Below are positions 1 to 9,057 of a DNA stretch of 64,000 bases, piece after piece (positions within the stretch are counted from its first letter, which is position 1; the number at the start of each line of letters is the position of its first letter). The notes beneath the pieces were generated by a model. That model was not told the origin of the DNA, did no database searches, and saw only the letters and a program-made list of their open reading frames with translations. This DNA comes from Roseiarcus sp052147395 (GTDB lineage Bacteria; Pseudomonadota; Alphaproteobacteria; Rhizobiales; Beijerinckiaceae), in NCBI GenBank assembly GCA_052147395.1, contig JBKQKS010000392.1:1-64000 (forward strand). Reading direction: 5' to 3'. The translations under genes and the position numbers were made by a program.

Positions 1-114
1 TCCGCGCAAGGTCCGCGAATCTTCGACCGTGAACAACGGCGGATGCTCCACCGTCTCGGAGGCGACGCCGAGGTTTTCGAGAAAGGCGATGAGGTCTTCG
101 GGGCTCGCGGGCAT
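1..114 (-). CDS. Prolyl-tRNA editing protein (YbaK/ProX family), 5' part only
   Basis: The first 38 codons of a gene that runs off the left edge. The translation starts MPASPEDLIAFLENLG and continues into EHPPLFTVEDSRTLRG, the usual opening of the YbaK/ProX family of trans-editing enzymes, which hydrolyse mischarged Ala- or Cys-tRNA(Pro) in the cytoplasm. The ATG at 112-114 is the only sensible start. The catalytic core lies outside the window, so the call rests on the N-terminal pattern alone. The gene diverges from the restriction-modification gene at 220. Confidence 0.7.
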   Translation of the reverse strand, partial: MPASPEDLIAFLENLGVASETVEHPPLFTVEDSRTLRG

Positions 115-219
115 GCGGGACTCGTGATGAACGTCGGGGGGCGCTTGTAGCGCCGAGCCGCGCAAAGCGAAAGCCGCCGGAGCCGCCGACCGAGCGCGGA
201 GCCTCGCCGACGCGCCTTC

Positions 220-1146
220 GTGTCCTCGGCCGAAGCGCCGCCAAACGGGCGCAATCGCGCCTTCGTCTTGACGACGGGGCCCATGCCCGCCCAACAATCC
301 ATCCTCGATCGGTTCTCGACTTCGATCGATTCGGAGCGTTCATTGCCAAAACCGACATTCGCGGGCGTCGTCTCGGCCTTCGGCGCCGAAGCCCGGGCCA
401 AGCTCGACAATCCCGCCATTTCCGGCGCCGCCGAGGATCAGCTCCGGGCGCCGCTCGAGCGGCTGTTCCACGAGCTCACTGACCTCGACGATCTCGCGCC
501 GGGCGGCCTGTCGCTCGTCGGCGAAACGACGCTCGCGCATTTGCAAACGCGGCCGGATTATGCGGTCAGCGTCGGCAACGCGCTCGTCGGCTTCATCGAG
601 ATCAAGGCGCCCGGCAAGGGTTCTGACCCGCGCAAATTCTCCGACCCGCACGACAGGGAGCAGTGGAGCAAGCTCAAATCCTTGCCCAATCTCGTCTATA
701 CCGACGGCAACGGGTTCAGCCTTTGGCGCGATGGCGAACTCGCCGCGAAAATCGTCCTGCTCGAGGGCGACATCGAAACCTCCGGCGCAAAACTGAAGGC
801 GCCGGAGACTCTTCGCGCGCTTGTGGCGGACTTTCTGACCTGGAAGCCGGAAGCGCCGACCAGCGCCAAGGCGCTGGCGCAGACCAGCGCGCGCCTCTGC
901 CGCCTGTTACGCGACGAGGTTCTGGAGGAGATGGCGGCGGGCCACGGCAGCTTGCAGCATTTGAAAGAGGACTGGCGAAAGCTGCTGTTTCCCGACGCCA
1001 ACGACGCGGAGTTCGCCGACGGCTACGCGCAGGCCGTGACCTTTGGCCTGCTGATGGCGCGCGCCTTCGACATTTCGCTCGAGGGCGACATCAGAATGGT
1101 GGCGATCACGCTCGGCGACGCGAACACGCTAATGGGGCGGCGCTGA
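220..1146 (+). CDS. Type IIG/ISP-like restriction-modification enzyme, N-terminal nuclease part (frameshifted)
   Basis: The N-terminal part of a single-chain restriction-modification enzyme. A PD-(D/E)XK nuclease site is readable: D113 in RPDYAV and E127/K129 in GFIEIKAPG, counted from the GTG at 220. The ATG at 283 (MPAQQSILDRF) is an equally good or better start. After a helical linker the frame ends at a TGA at 1144-1146, just where homologous enzymes continue into the methyltransferase domain, and the following protein sequence carries on in another frame. One extra G in the run at 1134-1137 would join them as TLMG-AALSIL. Either a one-base deletion has broken the gene or the product is made as two chains. 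The frameshift position is certain at sequence level; its biological meaning is not. Confidence 0.75.
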   Translation: MSSAEAPPNGRNRAFVLTTGPMPAQQSILDRFSTSIDSERSLPKPTFAGVVSAFGAEARAKLDNPAISGAAEDQLRAPLERLFHELTDLDDLAPGGLSLVGETTLAHLQTRPDYAVSVGNALVGFIEIKAPGKGSDPRKFSDPHDREQWSKLKSLPNLVYTDGNGFSLWRDGELAAKIVLLEGDIETSGAKLKAPETLRALVADFLTWKPEAPTSAKALAQTSARLCRLLRDEVLEEMAAGHGSLQHLKEDWRKLLFPDANDAEFADGYAQAVTFGLLMARAFDISLEGDIRMVAITLGDANTLMGRR

Positions 1147-3641
1147 GCATTCTCACCGGAGACAAAGCAAACCAGCAATCGCTCAAGACCTCGCTCGGCA
1201 CGCTGACCCGCGTGCTGAACGAAGTGAACTGGTCGACGCTCAGCAAGGACAAGCCGGAAGCCTGGCTCTATTTCTACGAGCATTTTCTCGAGGTCTACGA
1301 CAACCGCCTGCGCAAGCTCACGGGCTCCTACTACACGCCGCCGGAAGCGGTCGGCGCGATGGTGAACCTCGTCGATCAGGCTTTGCGCGGCCCCTTGTTC
1401 GAGCGGGCGGCGGGGCTCGCCTCGTCGGATGTGACGATCGCCGACCCGGCCGTCGGCACGGGCACGTTCCTGCTCGGCGCGCTCAGGCGCATCGCCGCCA
1501 ATGTCGAGGCGGATCAGGGCGCGGGCGCGGTCGGTCCGGCCATCGCCGCCGCCGCGAAAAGGCTGTTCGGCTTCGAATTGCAGTTCGGCCCGTTCGCCGT
1601 CGCGCAACTGCGCCTCATCGCCGAAATGCGGGCCTTGACGAAGGCGAAGAAGGGACCGGCGCCCGAGCTCAATCTTTTCATCACCGACACGCTCGGCAAT
1701 CCCTTCGTCGAGGAGGAGCAATTGCCGCAAATCGTCGAGGCGATCGCGAAATCGCGGCGCGAGGCGAATAAGGTCAAACGCGAGCAGCCGATCACTGTCG
1801 TCATCGGCAATCCGCCGTACAAGAACGCGGCGGAAGGACGCGGCGGCTGGGTCGAAAAGGGCGCGGGCGGCAAGCTCCACGCGCCGCTCGACCGATGGAA
1901 GGCGCCGCGCGCATGGGGCGTCGGCGCGCACGGCAAGCACTTGAAGAACCTCTACGTCTATTTCTGGCGCTGGGCGACGCTCAAGGTGTTCGGCTCGGGC
2001 CGCTTCGCCGCGACCGGCCTGCCGGAGGGGGACGAGGAAGGCATCGTCTGCTTCATCACCGTCGCCGGCTTCCTCAACGGGCCGGGCTTCCAAAAAATGC
2101 GCGACGACCTGCGCCGAACGTGCTCGGACATATGGGTGATCGACTGTTCGCCGGAAGGCCACCAGCCGGACGTGCCGACGCGCATCTTCGAGGGCGTGCA
2201 GCAGCCGGTCTGCATCGTGCTCGCAGCGCGCCGGTTCGGGAAGGTCGAGACGAAGCCCGCGCACGTGCGATTTCGCGCGCTGCCGAAGGGGAAGCGCGAG
2301 GACAAATTCACCGCGCTCGCGGCGCTGTCTCTCGACGTGAAGGACTGGATCGCCTGCCCAGCCGAGTGGCGCGCGCCCTTCCTGCCGCAGTTCGGCGGCA
2401 AATGGGCCGAATTCGCGCCGTTGCTCGACCTGTTCGTCTACAACGGGTCGGGAGTAATGCCCGGCCGAACGTGGATCATCGCCCCTGACAAGGAGACGTT
2501 GGAGAAACGTTGGGAGCGTTTGGTCAAGGAAAAGGACGAGACGAAACGGGAAGAGCTGTTTCATCCGCATGAGGGCGGCGACAAGACTTCCACGAAACCT
2601 TCCAAGCTCGGGCTGGCCGGACACGAGTTCCGTTCGCATTCCGTCGCGAGCGATAAAGCGAAAGCGATTAGGCCGACGCGCTACGCGTTTCGAAGCTTCG
2701 ATCGTCAGTGGATCATACCGGACAATCGGCTGATCAATCGCCCGAATCCGACTTTGTGGAAAGCGTGGTCTGACAGGCAGGTCTTTGTGACGGCTCCTGA
2801 AGATCGGGCCATCACAAGCGGTCCCGCAATCACATGCACTTCTCTAGTCCCTGACCTTCACCACTACCACGGTCGCGGCGGTCGCGTTTATCCGCTCTGG
2901 GCCGACGCGCACGCGACGCAGCCGAACGTGCGCGCACACATCGTGCAGGCGCTGGCCAAGGCGCAGGGCGGAGCGGTCAGCCCGGACGATCTCTTCGCCT
3001 ATATCGCCGCGGTCATGGCGCATCCGGCATTCACCGCGCGCTTTCGCGCCGATCTCGTGCGGCCGGGCCTGCGCGTTCCGTTGACGGCCGACAAGTCGCT
3101 TTTCGCCGAAGCCGTTGTGCTCGGCCGCGAAGTGGTCTGGCTCCATTGCTACGGCGAGCGCTTCGTCGACGCCGGCTCCGGCCGGCCGAAAGGCCCACCG
3201 CGCCTGCCGAAGGGCGAAGCGCCGGTCATTCCCGCCAACGGCGCCATTCCGGGCGCGCCGGAACCGCTGCCGGAGACGTTGGATTACGACGCGGCCAAGA
3301 AGCGCCTCGTCATCGGCAAGGGTTTCGTCGAGAACGTGACTCCGGCGATGTGCGGCTACGAGATTTCCGGCAAGAACGTGCTCGACCAGTGGTTCAGCTA
3401 CCGCCGGCGCGATCGGACGAAACCGCGGATCGGCGACAAGCGGCCGCCTTCGCCGCTGGAAAAAATCCAACCCGATGGCTGGCTCGCCGAATACACCGAG
3501 GACCTGCTGAACCTGCTCAACGTGCTCGGCCGGCTGATCGCGCTCGAGCCGCGGCAAGCCGACCTACTCGATCGCATCGTAGCGGGACCGCTCGTCGCCA
3601 TTCGGGAATCGGGGATAACGGACGGCGTGCCGTCGCCATGA
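1137..3641 (+). CDS. Type IIG/ISP-like restriction-modification enzyme, methyltransferase and specificity part
   Basis: Continuation of the previous gene in a different frame. It carries an N6-adenine methyltransferase core with motif I DPAVGTGTFLLGAL (about nt 1444-1485) and motif IV NPPY (about nt 1810-1820), then a long C-terminal region with a KLTGSYYTPPEAV-type entry and a probable DNA-recognition domain. No helicase motifs are visible, which fits the Eco57I/type IIG plan better than the helicase-bearing ISP enzymes. No normal start codon exists at the junction; the first in-frame GTG is at 1212. If made separately it could act as a solitary methyltransferase while the nuclease half is uncoupled. 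Coordinates mark where the homologous reading resumes, not a proven start. Confidence 0.75.
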   Translation, partial: AALSILTGDKANQQSLKTSLGTLTRVLNEVNWSTLSKDKPEAWLYFYEHFLEVYDNRLRKLTGSYYTPPEAVGAMVNLVDQALRGPLFERAAGLASSDVTIADPAVGTGTFLLGALRRIAANVEADQGAGAVGPAIAAAAKRLFGFELQFGPFAVAQLRLIAEMRALTKAKKGPAPELNLFITDTLGNPFVEEEQLPQIVEAIAKSRREANKVKREQPITVVIGNPPYKNAAEGRGGWVEKGAGGKLHAPLDRWKAPRAWGVGAHGKHLKNLYVYFWRWATLKVFGSGRFAATGLPEGDEEGIVCFITVAGFLNGPGFQKMRDDLRRTCSDIWVIDCSPEGHQPDVPTRIFEGVQQPVCIVLAARRFGKVETKPAHVRFRALPKGKREDKFTALAALSLDVKDWIACPAEWRAPFLPQFGGKWAEFAPLLDLFVYNGSGVMPGRTWIIAPDKETLEKRWERLVKEKDETKREELFHPHEGGDKTSTKPSKLGLAGHEFRSHSVASDKAKAIRPTRYAFRSFDRQWIIPDNRLINRPNPTLWKAWSDRQVFVTAPEDRAITSGPAITCTSLVPDLHHYHGRGGRVYPLWADAHATQPNVRAHIVQALAKAQGGAVSPDDLFAYIAAVMAHPAFTARFRADLVRPGLRVPLTADKSLFAEAVVLGREVVWLHCYGERFVDAGSGRPKGPPRLPKGEAPVIPANGAIPGAPEPLPETLDYDAAKKRLVIGKGFVENVTPAMCGYEISGKNVLDQWFSYRRRDRTKPRIGDKRPPSPLEKIQPDGWLAEYTEDLLNLLNVLGRLIALEPRQADLLDRIVAGPLVAIRESGITDGVPSP

Positions 3642-3693
3642 GCCGCGTCTTCTGGCAAACTCCTTCGACCGATTCTCCGACGACCCGACCGCG

Positions 3694-3978
3694 ATGACGA
3701 GCTACGTTCAATTGGACCTGTTCGGCGACAATCCGCCCGAGCGTCCCAGCGCCGAGGCAAAGCCGCGGGCGCCTCAGGTCGATCCCGACAAGGTGCGCGG
3801 CGAATTACTCGCCGTGCTCGCCAAGGTTCGCGCCGCCAAGACCATTCCCTGGGACGCGCGCCGCGAACAATACTGGCGCGTCGTGTTTCCGCAGATGACC
3901 AACTGGCTGCCGGACGACGAGGCCCAGCGGCTGCGCGCCGAATTCGCGGCCGAAATGCAGCGGCTCGACGCGGCCTAA
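3694..3978 (+). CDS. Small hypothetical protein downstream of the restriction enzyme
   Basis: A 94-residue protein that opens MTSYVQLDLFGDNPPERP and has a charged helical C-terminal half (WDARREQYWRVVFPQM, then RLRAEFAAEMQRLDAA). I do not recognise a family. It lies 52 bp after the restriction-modification gene in the same direction, so it is probably co-transcribed and may belong to the same locus. No catalytic motif, signal peptide or membrane segment is visible. Confidence 0.55.
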   Translation: MTSYVQLDLFGDNPPERPSAEAKPRAPQVDPDKVRGELLAVLAKVRAAKTIPWDARREQYWRVVFPQMTNWLPDDEAQRLRAEFAAEMQRLDAA

Positions 3979-4286
3979 GCGCGCCGCGCTGTCCGCCGCC
4001 AAGGCGGCGAATTCCAGCTCGACTCGAATAGTCCGGCGGCGATGGCTCCAGACGTTCGACTCGCGCGAGCGAATGTCTCCACCGGGGTCGAACGCGGGCG
4101 TTGCCGGGATTTCGATTGCGCGTGTCGCCTTTTCGGTCAGTCGGGGAAAAGCGGAGCGGTTGCGTCGCGTCAATCGAAGGCCGCTTCGGGCCAAGTCCGA
4201 CCCCTCCCGCCGCGGGGTTTCGCGCTCGAAACCTTTGCTTTCGCCATGATTGTGGCATTTACTCGCCGCATCGAGGAGGCCCTGCC
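3979..4286. other. Intergenic stretch, nothing recognised
   Basis: About 308 bp between the restriction-modification locus and the YciI gene. Both strands are open in places only because of high GC. No repeat, RNA gene or clear promoter was seen. The last bases (GAGGAGG near 4273) form the ribosome binding site of the YciI gene. Confidence 0.4.
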
Positions 4287-4577
4287 ATGCTGTTCATCGC
4301 CACCTGCGCCGACAAGCCCGACAGTCTGCAGCTGCGGCTCGCCAACCGTCCGGCCCATCTCGCCTTTCTTCACAGCCTCGGCCCCAAGGTCCGAGCCGGC
4401 GGCGCGCTGCTCACCGACGACGAGCAGGGCGTGCTCGGCTCGCTTCTGATCCTCGAGGGCGAGTCGGACGAGGAGATCGCGGCCCTGCTCGCCGACGACC
4501 CCTACGCCAGGGCCGGCCTGTTCGAAAGCGTCGACATCAAGCCCTGGCGCCAGGCCATCGGCGTTCCGCTCGACTGA
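4287..4577 (+). CDS. YciI-like protein
   Basis: A 96-residue YciI-family protein (ferredoxin-like fold, muconolactone-isomerase-like). It starts MLFIATCADKPDSLQLR and contains the family pattern RPAHLAFL, then DDPYARAGLFESVDIKPW. The conserved His in RPAHLAFL and Asp in DDPY are the residues usually proposed as active. The start at 4287 has a strong Shine-Dalgarno sequence, GAGGAGG, about 8 bp upstream. The EVE-domain gene follows 7 bp later, an arrangement common in alphaproteobacteria, so the two are probably one transcript. The substrate is unknown for this family. Confidence 0.85.
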   Translation: MLFIATCADKPDSLQLRLANRPAHLAFLHSLGPKVRAGGALLTDDEQGVLGSLLILEGESDEEIAALLADDPYARAGLFESVDIKPWRQAIGVPLD

Positions 4578-4584
4578 GGCTCTG

Positions 4585-4998
4585 ATGGCGCACTGGCTGT
4601 TCAAGAGCGAGCCCTCGGCGTTTTCGTTCGAGAAGCTGACGAGGGCGGGAGCGAAGGGCACGGACTGGAGCGGCGTGCGCAACCATTCCGCCAAGCTCAA
4701 CATGATGGCGATGAAGCTCGGCGAGACCGGCTTCTTCTACCATTCCAATGAGGGCAAGGCGATCGTCGGCGTGGTCGAGGTGATCGCGACCTTCCGACCC
4801 GACCCGAGCGACGCCACGGGCAAATTCGGCATGGTCGACATCAAGGCGTCGAGATCGCTGCCGCAGCCGGTGACGCTCGACGCCGTCAAAGCCGAGCCGA
4901 AACTCGCCAAGATGGCGCTGGTGGTGAATTCGCGGCTCTCGGTGCAGCCCGTCAGCGACGAGGAATGGGAAATCGTCTCGGCGATGGGCAGGCTTTAA
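4585..4998 (+). CDS. EVE domain protein
   Basis: A 137-residue protein made of one EVE domain, a PUA-like fold known to bind modified bases in DNA or RNA. Visible family features are MAHWLFKSEPSAFSF at the N-terminus, WSGVRNHSAKLNMM, GFFYHSNEGKAIVGVVEV, and VNSRLSVQPVSDEEW near the end. The length is typical of the stand-alone bacterial form. It follows YciI by 7 bp. Although a restriction-modification gene lies 1 kb upstream, the YciI-EVE pair is common in this class of bacteria without one, so a defence role here is only a possibility. Confidence 0.88.
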   Translation: MAHWLFKSEPSAFSFEKLTRAGAKGTDWSGVRNHSAKLNMMAMKLGETGFFYHSNEGKAIVGVVEVIATFRPDPSDATGKFGMVDIKASRSLPQPVTLDAVKAEPKLAKMALVVNSRLSVQPVSDEEWEIVSAMGRL

Positions 4999-5052
4999 CG
5001 CCGGGTTGACGAGACGGCGCTAGATTGAGGGCTTCACCGCTCTCCGGCTCCG

Positions 5053-5448
5053 ATGCCCGTTCCGTCCCGCACGCTGGTCGCCTTCGCGCTCGCCGCGCTC
5101 ATCGGCGTCGCCGCCGCGGCGGCGCTCGCCAAGGGTCCCGCGTTCGTTCATGCGCTGAGCTGGCCCGACGTCGACCGCCGCGATGTCTTCGTGACGCTGG
5201 CTGCCGTCGCGATCCTCGTCGCGACTCTCGCGCGCCTTCTGTTCCGCGGCGGTGGCCGCTGGCGCGCCGCCGTCTGGCTCGTCATCGGCGGCGTGATGCT
5301 CAGCGGGCAGATATTCCACATCCAGGCGATCAACCAGCTCTCCTGCGAGATCGTGCTCGACCACCGCCATCACGGCCGCCCGGACCCCTGTATGGCGCCG
5401 CCCACGCCCTCGGGTCTCGATCAGCCGGCGAATTCCAGCCGGTCGTAG
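5053..5448 (+). CDS. Hypothetical inner-membrane protein
   Basis: A 131-residue protein with three hydrophobic segments, at about residues 7-26, 45-62 and 73-88, separated by short charged loops (RLLFRGGGRWRAA). The C-terminal tail is hydrophilic and holds two Cys residues (SCEIV and DPCMAP) that could pair in the periplasm. I do not recognise a family. Its 3' end overlaps the 3' end of the convergent Uma2 gene by 28 bp, so the true C-terminus may be a little different in function, though the stop at 5446-5448 is clear. Confidence 0.5.
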   Translation: MPVPSRTLVAFALAALIGVAAAAALAKGPAFVHALSWPDVDRRDVFVTLAAVAILVATLARLLFRGGGRWRAAVWLVIGGVMLSGQIFHIQAINQLSCEIVLDHRHHGRPDPCMAPPTPSGLDQPANSSRS

Positions 5449-5993
5449 AGCGCAACGAGCGGCAGAGCGACATCGATCGCCACGAGCGCGATCACGGCGT
5501 CCGGCCCCTGCAAATCCTCGGCGCTCCACTCGCCGCCTTCCTCGCGTGAATAGAGCCTCGCCTCCACCGCGTCGGGGTCGACGAGCAGGATGTGGCGCAG
5601 CGTCGGATGACGGCGGAACTCGTCGAGCTTGGCGAAGCGGTCGAACTTGTTCGTCGACGGCGAGAGAACGTCGATCACCACCGTCGGCCGATGCGCCTCG
5701 TAGGAATTTTCCTGCGGCGGCGCACAATCGACGGTCACGTCGGGGCGTCGGGTCGAGCGAATCGACGTGCGCAACGCCGTATCGGCGCTGGCGACGCGGC
5801 AAAGTTTTCCCCGCAAACGGGCGAATAGCTCGCCGACACAATTGACGACGATGACGTCATGGCGATTGCTCGCCCCCGTCATTGCGCGCAGGGGCCGCGG
5901 GACGCCGTCGACGAGCTCGTAACGCTCGTCCTGGTCGAGTTGCCAGACGTAGAATTCTTCCGGCGTCATGAGCCGCGACGAGGCTTCGGCCAT
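5421..5993 (-). CDS. Uma2 family protein (PD-(D/E)XK-like fold)
   Basis: A 190-residue Uma2/DUF820 protein, a restriction-endonuclease-like fold with no established function. It opens MAEASSRLMTPEEFYVW and shows the family blocks RYELVDGVPR, RRPDVTVDC and VVIDVLSPSTNKFDR. The position normally held by Glu in the V-E-V-L-S-P-S-T block is Asp here, a conservative change at a putative metal ligand. The ATG at 5993 was chosen because GGAGGT sits five bases upstream; a GTG 21 bp earlier lacks one. The gene converges on a small membrane protein gene. Confidence 0.85.
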   Translation of the reverse strand: MAEASSRLMTPEEFYVWQLDQDERYELVDGVPRPLRAMTGASNRHDVIVVNCVGELFARLRGKLCRVASADTALRTSIRSTRRPDVTVDCAPPQENSYEAHRPTVVIDVLSPSTNKFDRFAKLDEFRRHPTLRHILLVDPDAVEARLYSREEGGEWSAEDLQGPDAVIALVAIDVALPLVALYDRLEFAG

Positions 5994-6013
5994 TTCCGAC
6001 CTCCGTAGCCACA

Positions 6014-6158
6014 CTAGAGCGGTTTCCGATCAATGTGAACCGCCGTCATTGCGAGCGCAGCGAAGCAATCCAGAACGGCCGGGCTGCGGCCCCTGGATTG
6101 CTTCGTCGCTGCGCTCCTCGCAATGACGGGGTATCAGTCTGATCGGAATCCGCTCTAG
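6014..6158. repeat. 145-bp palindromic dispersed repeat, copy 1
   Basis: An almost full-length inverted repeat. The outer arms are CTAGAGCGGTTTCCGATCA and, at the right end, TGATCGGAATCCGCTCTAG. The inner arms are the CGTCATTGCGAG / CTCGCAATGACG pair around AAGCAATCCAG and CTGGATTGCTTCG. A second copy lies at 33734-33882. It has the look of a non-coding miniature mobile element or structured intergenic repeat. It sits between Uma2 and the TPR gene; the rest of this 405-bp gap shows nothing else. Confidence 0.85.
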
Positions 6159-6398
6159 CCGGGCTCGGCGACCCCGGCGCCCACGTCGACGAAAGCGGAG
6201 AATGCCTGTTTGTACGAGGCGGCGGGTCGAGCGAAGTGGATCGCGGCCGCTCGCGATCTGGCCCCTCGCCGCATCCCTGAGCCGCACGCCTCGAGCGCGA
6301 CTCGAATCGCAAAATTCGCGGATTTGCTTCTCAGCCGAAGCGCGTTACAATTCTCGTCTTGATCGCCCGGGGGGCGAAGAAAGAGGAAAAAGCGCATC

Positions 6399-8162
6399 GT
6401 GCCCTTGCCGAACCGATCCGTTCGCCCCGCCGTGGGGTTCGTAGTCGGCGCCGCCTTGGCGCTGGCGATGTCCGCCGCCCTCCCCGAGACTCCCGAGCCC
6501 GACAACGCTGGGGTCGGTCAGTCGCAAACCGGCGACTATCTCTCCGCGCTGATCGCCAGCGCCGACCGTGATTCGTCGGGGGCGGCGCTGTTCTATCGAG
6601 AGGCGTTGCGCTACGACCCGCGCAATCTCGAACTCGTCGAACGCGCCTTCGCCGCGTCGCTCGCCGACGGCGACGCTGCCGACAGCTACGCGTTGGCGGA
6701 TCGGCTGGTCGCGAGGGACCCCGGCAATAGTCTGGCGAGGCTGGCGCGAGCGGTTCGCGCGATCGGCCAAGGTCAATATGCGCTCGCGCGCGCCGAGCTG
6801 GCGGCGGGCGAGGCCGGCAAGGCGCATGATGTCACCACCAGCCTGCTGACCGCCTGGAGCTTTGCCGGCGCCGGCGATCTCCGACGGGCGCTGGAGACGC
6901 TCGACCACATGCGCGACAGCAGCATCGACGTGTTCCGCAATTATCACGCCGGCCTCATCGCCGATGCGCTCGGCAATCCCGTGGAGGCGCGGCGGCGGCT
7001 CGAGCTCGCTTATGACGCCGACAAGAACACGCTGCGGCTCGCGGACGCCTTTGCTCGCTTTCTCGACCGCCACGACGATGTCGCCGGGGCCAAGAAAGTC
7101 TACCAAGACTTCGATCGCACGATCCCCAACCACCCCGTAGTCGCGGCGGCGCTCGCCGAAATCGCCGCGGGAAAAATGTTGTCTCCATTGGTTCCGACGG
7201 CGCGCGATGGCGCGGCCGAGGCGCTCTACGGGCTCGGCGGGGCCAACGGGACACGGCAGGGCGACGAATTGGCGGCGCTCATTTACCTGCGCCTCGCGCT
7301 GATTTTGACCCCCGATCACGATCTCGCGTCGATCACGACGGCCAACCTGCTCGAAGACATGAAGCAGACCGAAGCCTCGGTTCGCGCCTACGACAGCGTG
7401 CCCAAGACTTCACCGATGCGCGAAAGCGCCGAAATCCAGGCGGCGATGGAGCTCGACGAGATCGGCCAGTCCGACGAAGCGATGAAGCGCATGAACGCCA
7501 TCGTCGAAGCGCATCCGCAGGACTCGGATGCCTGGAGTTCCCTCGGCAGCTTGCAACGCGCCGCCAAAAAGTATGAAGACGCAATCAAGTCCTATGATCG
7601 CGCGATTGCGCTGCTCGGCGCGCCGGATCGTAGCCAGTGGACGCTGTTCTACTTCCGCGGCATCTGCTTCGAGCGCGCGAAACAATGGCCGAAGGCCGAG
7701 GCCGACTTCAAGAAGGCTTTGGATCTTTACCCGGACCAGCCATTGGTGCTGAACTATTTGGGGTATTCCTGGGTGGATCAGGGCGTCAATCTCGAGGAAG
7801 CGTTCAAGATGTTGCAGCGCGCCGTCGACCTCAAGCCGACGGACGGTTATATCGTCGACAGCCTCGGCTGGGCGCACTACAAACTCGGGCAATTCCAGGA
7901 AGCGACCAAGGAGCTCGAACGCGCGATCGAGTTGAAACCCGCCGATCCCGTCGTCAACGATCATCTCGGCGACGCCTACTGGCGCGTCGGCCGCCGGACC
8001 GAGGCGCATTTCCAATGGAATCATGCGCGGGACATGGGCCCGGATCCGGAAGATCTGCCAAAGATCCTGGACAAGATTGCGCACGGTCTTCCGGGTCTCG
8101 CTCCCGCTGAGCCCGCCGCTTCGTCATCGGCGCCGGCCGAGACGCACGACGGCGGCGGCTGA
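6399..8162 (+). CDS. Exported TPR repeat protein
   Basis: A 587-residue protein with an N-terminal hydrophobic segment (VGFVVGAALALAMSAALP, about residues 13-30) that looks like a signal peptide, followed by tetratricopeptide repeats across most of its length. The clearest repeats are ALFYREALRYDPRNLELVE, KYEDAIKSYDRAIALLG, KAEADFKKALDLYPDQPLV and EATKELERAIELKPADPVV. It ends in an Ala/Pro-rich tail. The GTG at 6399 is used; no better start is visible. It is followed directly by ispE, an arrangement seen in other alphaproteobacteria, and probably shares its transcript. The role is unknown, most likely periplasmic or envelope scaffolding. Confidence 0.82.
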   Translation: MPLPNRSVRPAVGFVVGAALALAMSAALPETPEPDNAGVGQSQTGDYLSALIASADRDSSGAALFYREALRYDPRNLELVERAFAASLADGDAADSYALADRLVARDPGNSLARLARAVRAIGQGQYALARAELAAGEAGKAHDVTTSLLTAWSFAGAGDLRRALETLDHMRDSSIDVFRNYHAGLIADALGNPVEARRRLELAYDADKNTLRLADAFARFLDRHDDVAGAKKVYQDFDRTIPNHPVVAAALAEIAAGKMLSPLVPTARDGAAEALYGLGGANGTRQGDELAALIYLRLALILTPDHDLASITTANLLEDMKQTEASVRAYDSVPKTSPMRESAEIQAAMELDEIGQSDEAMKRMNAIVEAHPQDSDAWSSLGSLQRAAKKYEDAIKSYDRAIALLGAPDRSQWTLFYFRGICFERAKQWPKAEADFKKALDLYPDQPLVLNYLGYSWVDQGVNLEEAFKMLQRAVDLKPTDGYIVDSLGWAHYKLGQFQEATKELERAIELKPADPVVNDHLGDAYWRVGRRTEAHFQWNHARDMGPDPEDLPKILDKIAHGLPGLAPAEPAASSSAPAETHDGGG

Positions 8163-8163
8163 G

Positions 8164-9039
8164 TTGCAGGCTGTCGTCGGCAAGCGAATTTGGCGCGCGC
8201 CGGCCAAGGTCAATCTGACGCTGCATGTGCTCGGCCGGCGGGAAGACGGGTTTCACGAGCTCGATAGCCTAGTCGCTTTCGCCGGCGTCTGCGACGGGCT
8301 CGAATTCACGCCCGGCGAACCGCTCGCCCTCGAAGTGGCGGGGCCGACGGCGGCCGAATCGGGACCGGAGCCGGACAACCTCGTGTATCGGGCGGCCCGG
8401 GCGTTGCAGGCGGCCGTCCCGGAGCTGAAGGTGGGCGCGTTTCGACTGCTCAAGCGTCTGCCTGTTGCGGCGGGTCTCGGCGGCGGCTCGGCCGACGCCG
8501 CCGCCGCTCTGCGCGCCCTCGCGGCCTGCAACGGCTTCGCGCCCGAAGACCCGCGAGTTTTTCTCGCCGCGCGTTCGCTCGGCGCCGACGTGCCGGTGTG
8601 CCTCGACCCGCGGGCGAGCTTTATGCGAGGGGTCGGCGAGCGCGTTGCCCCTTGTCCGAATTTTCCCGCGCTGCCCAGCGTGCTCGTCAACCCGCGCGTT
8701 CCCGTGCCGACGTCGAGAGTGTTCGCGGCTCTGGGGCTCGCCCGCGGCGCGACGGCGCCGTTCGGGGCGCCCGTCATGCCGAAAGCCGGTCCAGATTTGT
8801 TCGCCGCGCTCAGAGCCGCGCGCAACGATCTGCAAAGCGCGGCCATCGCGATCGAACCCGAGGTGCGCGAGGTCCTCGAACGGCTGTCGAGGCTCGAGGG
8901 CGCGGAAGTCGCGCGCATGTCGGGCTCCGGCGCGACATGCTTCGCGATCTTCGCCGACCGGGCCGCCGCAGCGCGGGGCGCGGGCCGGCTCCGTTTGGAG
9001 CGGCCGGACTGGTGGATTCGCGCGACTTATTTGCGCTGA
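8164..9039 (+). CDS. ispE: 4-diphosphocytidyl-2-C-methyl-D-erythritol kinase
   Basis: IspE phosphorylates CDP-ME at the 2-hydroxyl with ATP, the fourth step of the methylerythritol phosphate route to isoprenoids. The 291-residue protein shows the family opening RAPAKVNLTLHVLGRREDGF (catalytic Lys and the substrate loop), the GHMP kinase motif PVAAGLGGGSADAAAAL, and the C-terminal MSGSGATCFAIF. The only in-frame start close to the homologous N-terminus is the TTG at 8164, immediately after the stop of the TPR gene, which implies coupled translation. Length and motifs are normal for the family. Confidence 0.95.
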   Translation: MQAVVGKRIWRAPAKVNLTLHVLGRREDGFHELDSLVAFAGVCDGLEFTPGEPLALEVAGPTAAESGPEPDNLVYRAARALQAAVPELKVGAFRLLKRLPVAAGLGGGSADAAAALRALAACNGFAPEDPRVFLAARSLGADVPVCLDPRASFMRGVGERVAPCPNFPALPSVLVNPRVPVPTSRVFAALGLARGATAPFGAPVMPKAGPDLFAALRAARNDLQSAAIAIEPEVREVLERLSRLEGAEVARMSGSGATCFAIFADRAAAARGAGRLRLERPDWWIRATYLR

Positions 9040-9057
9040 CTGCAACCGTGGCGGATG

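Noticed and set aside
4585..4998. EVE protein as a specific partner of the nearby restriction enzyme
   Set aside because: The YciI-EVE pair is widespread in alphaproteobacteria without restriction genes, so proximity alone is not evidence.
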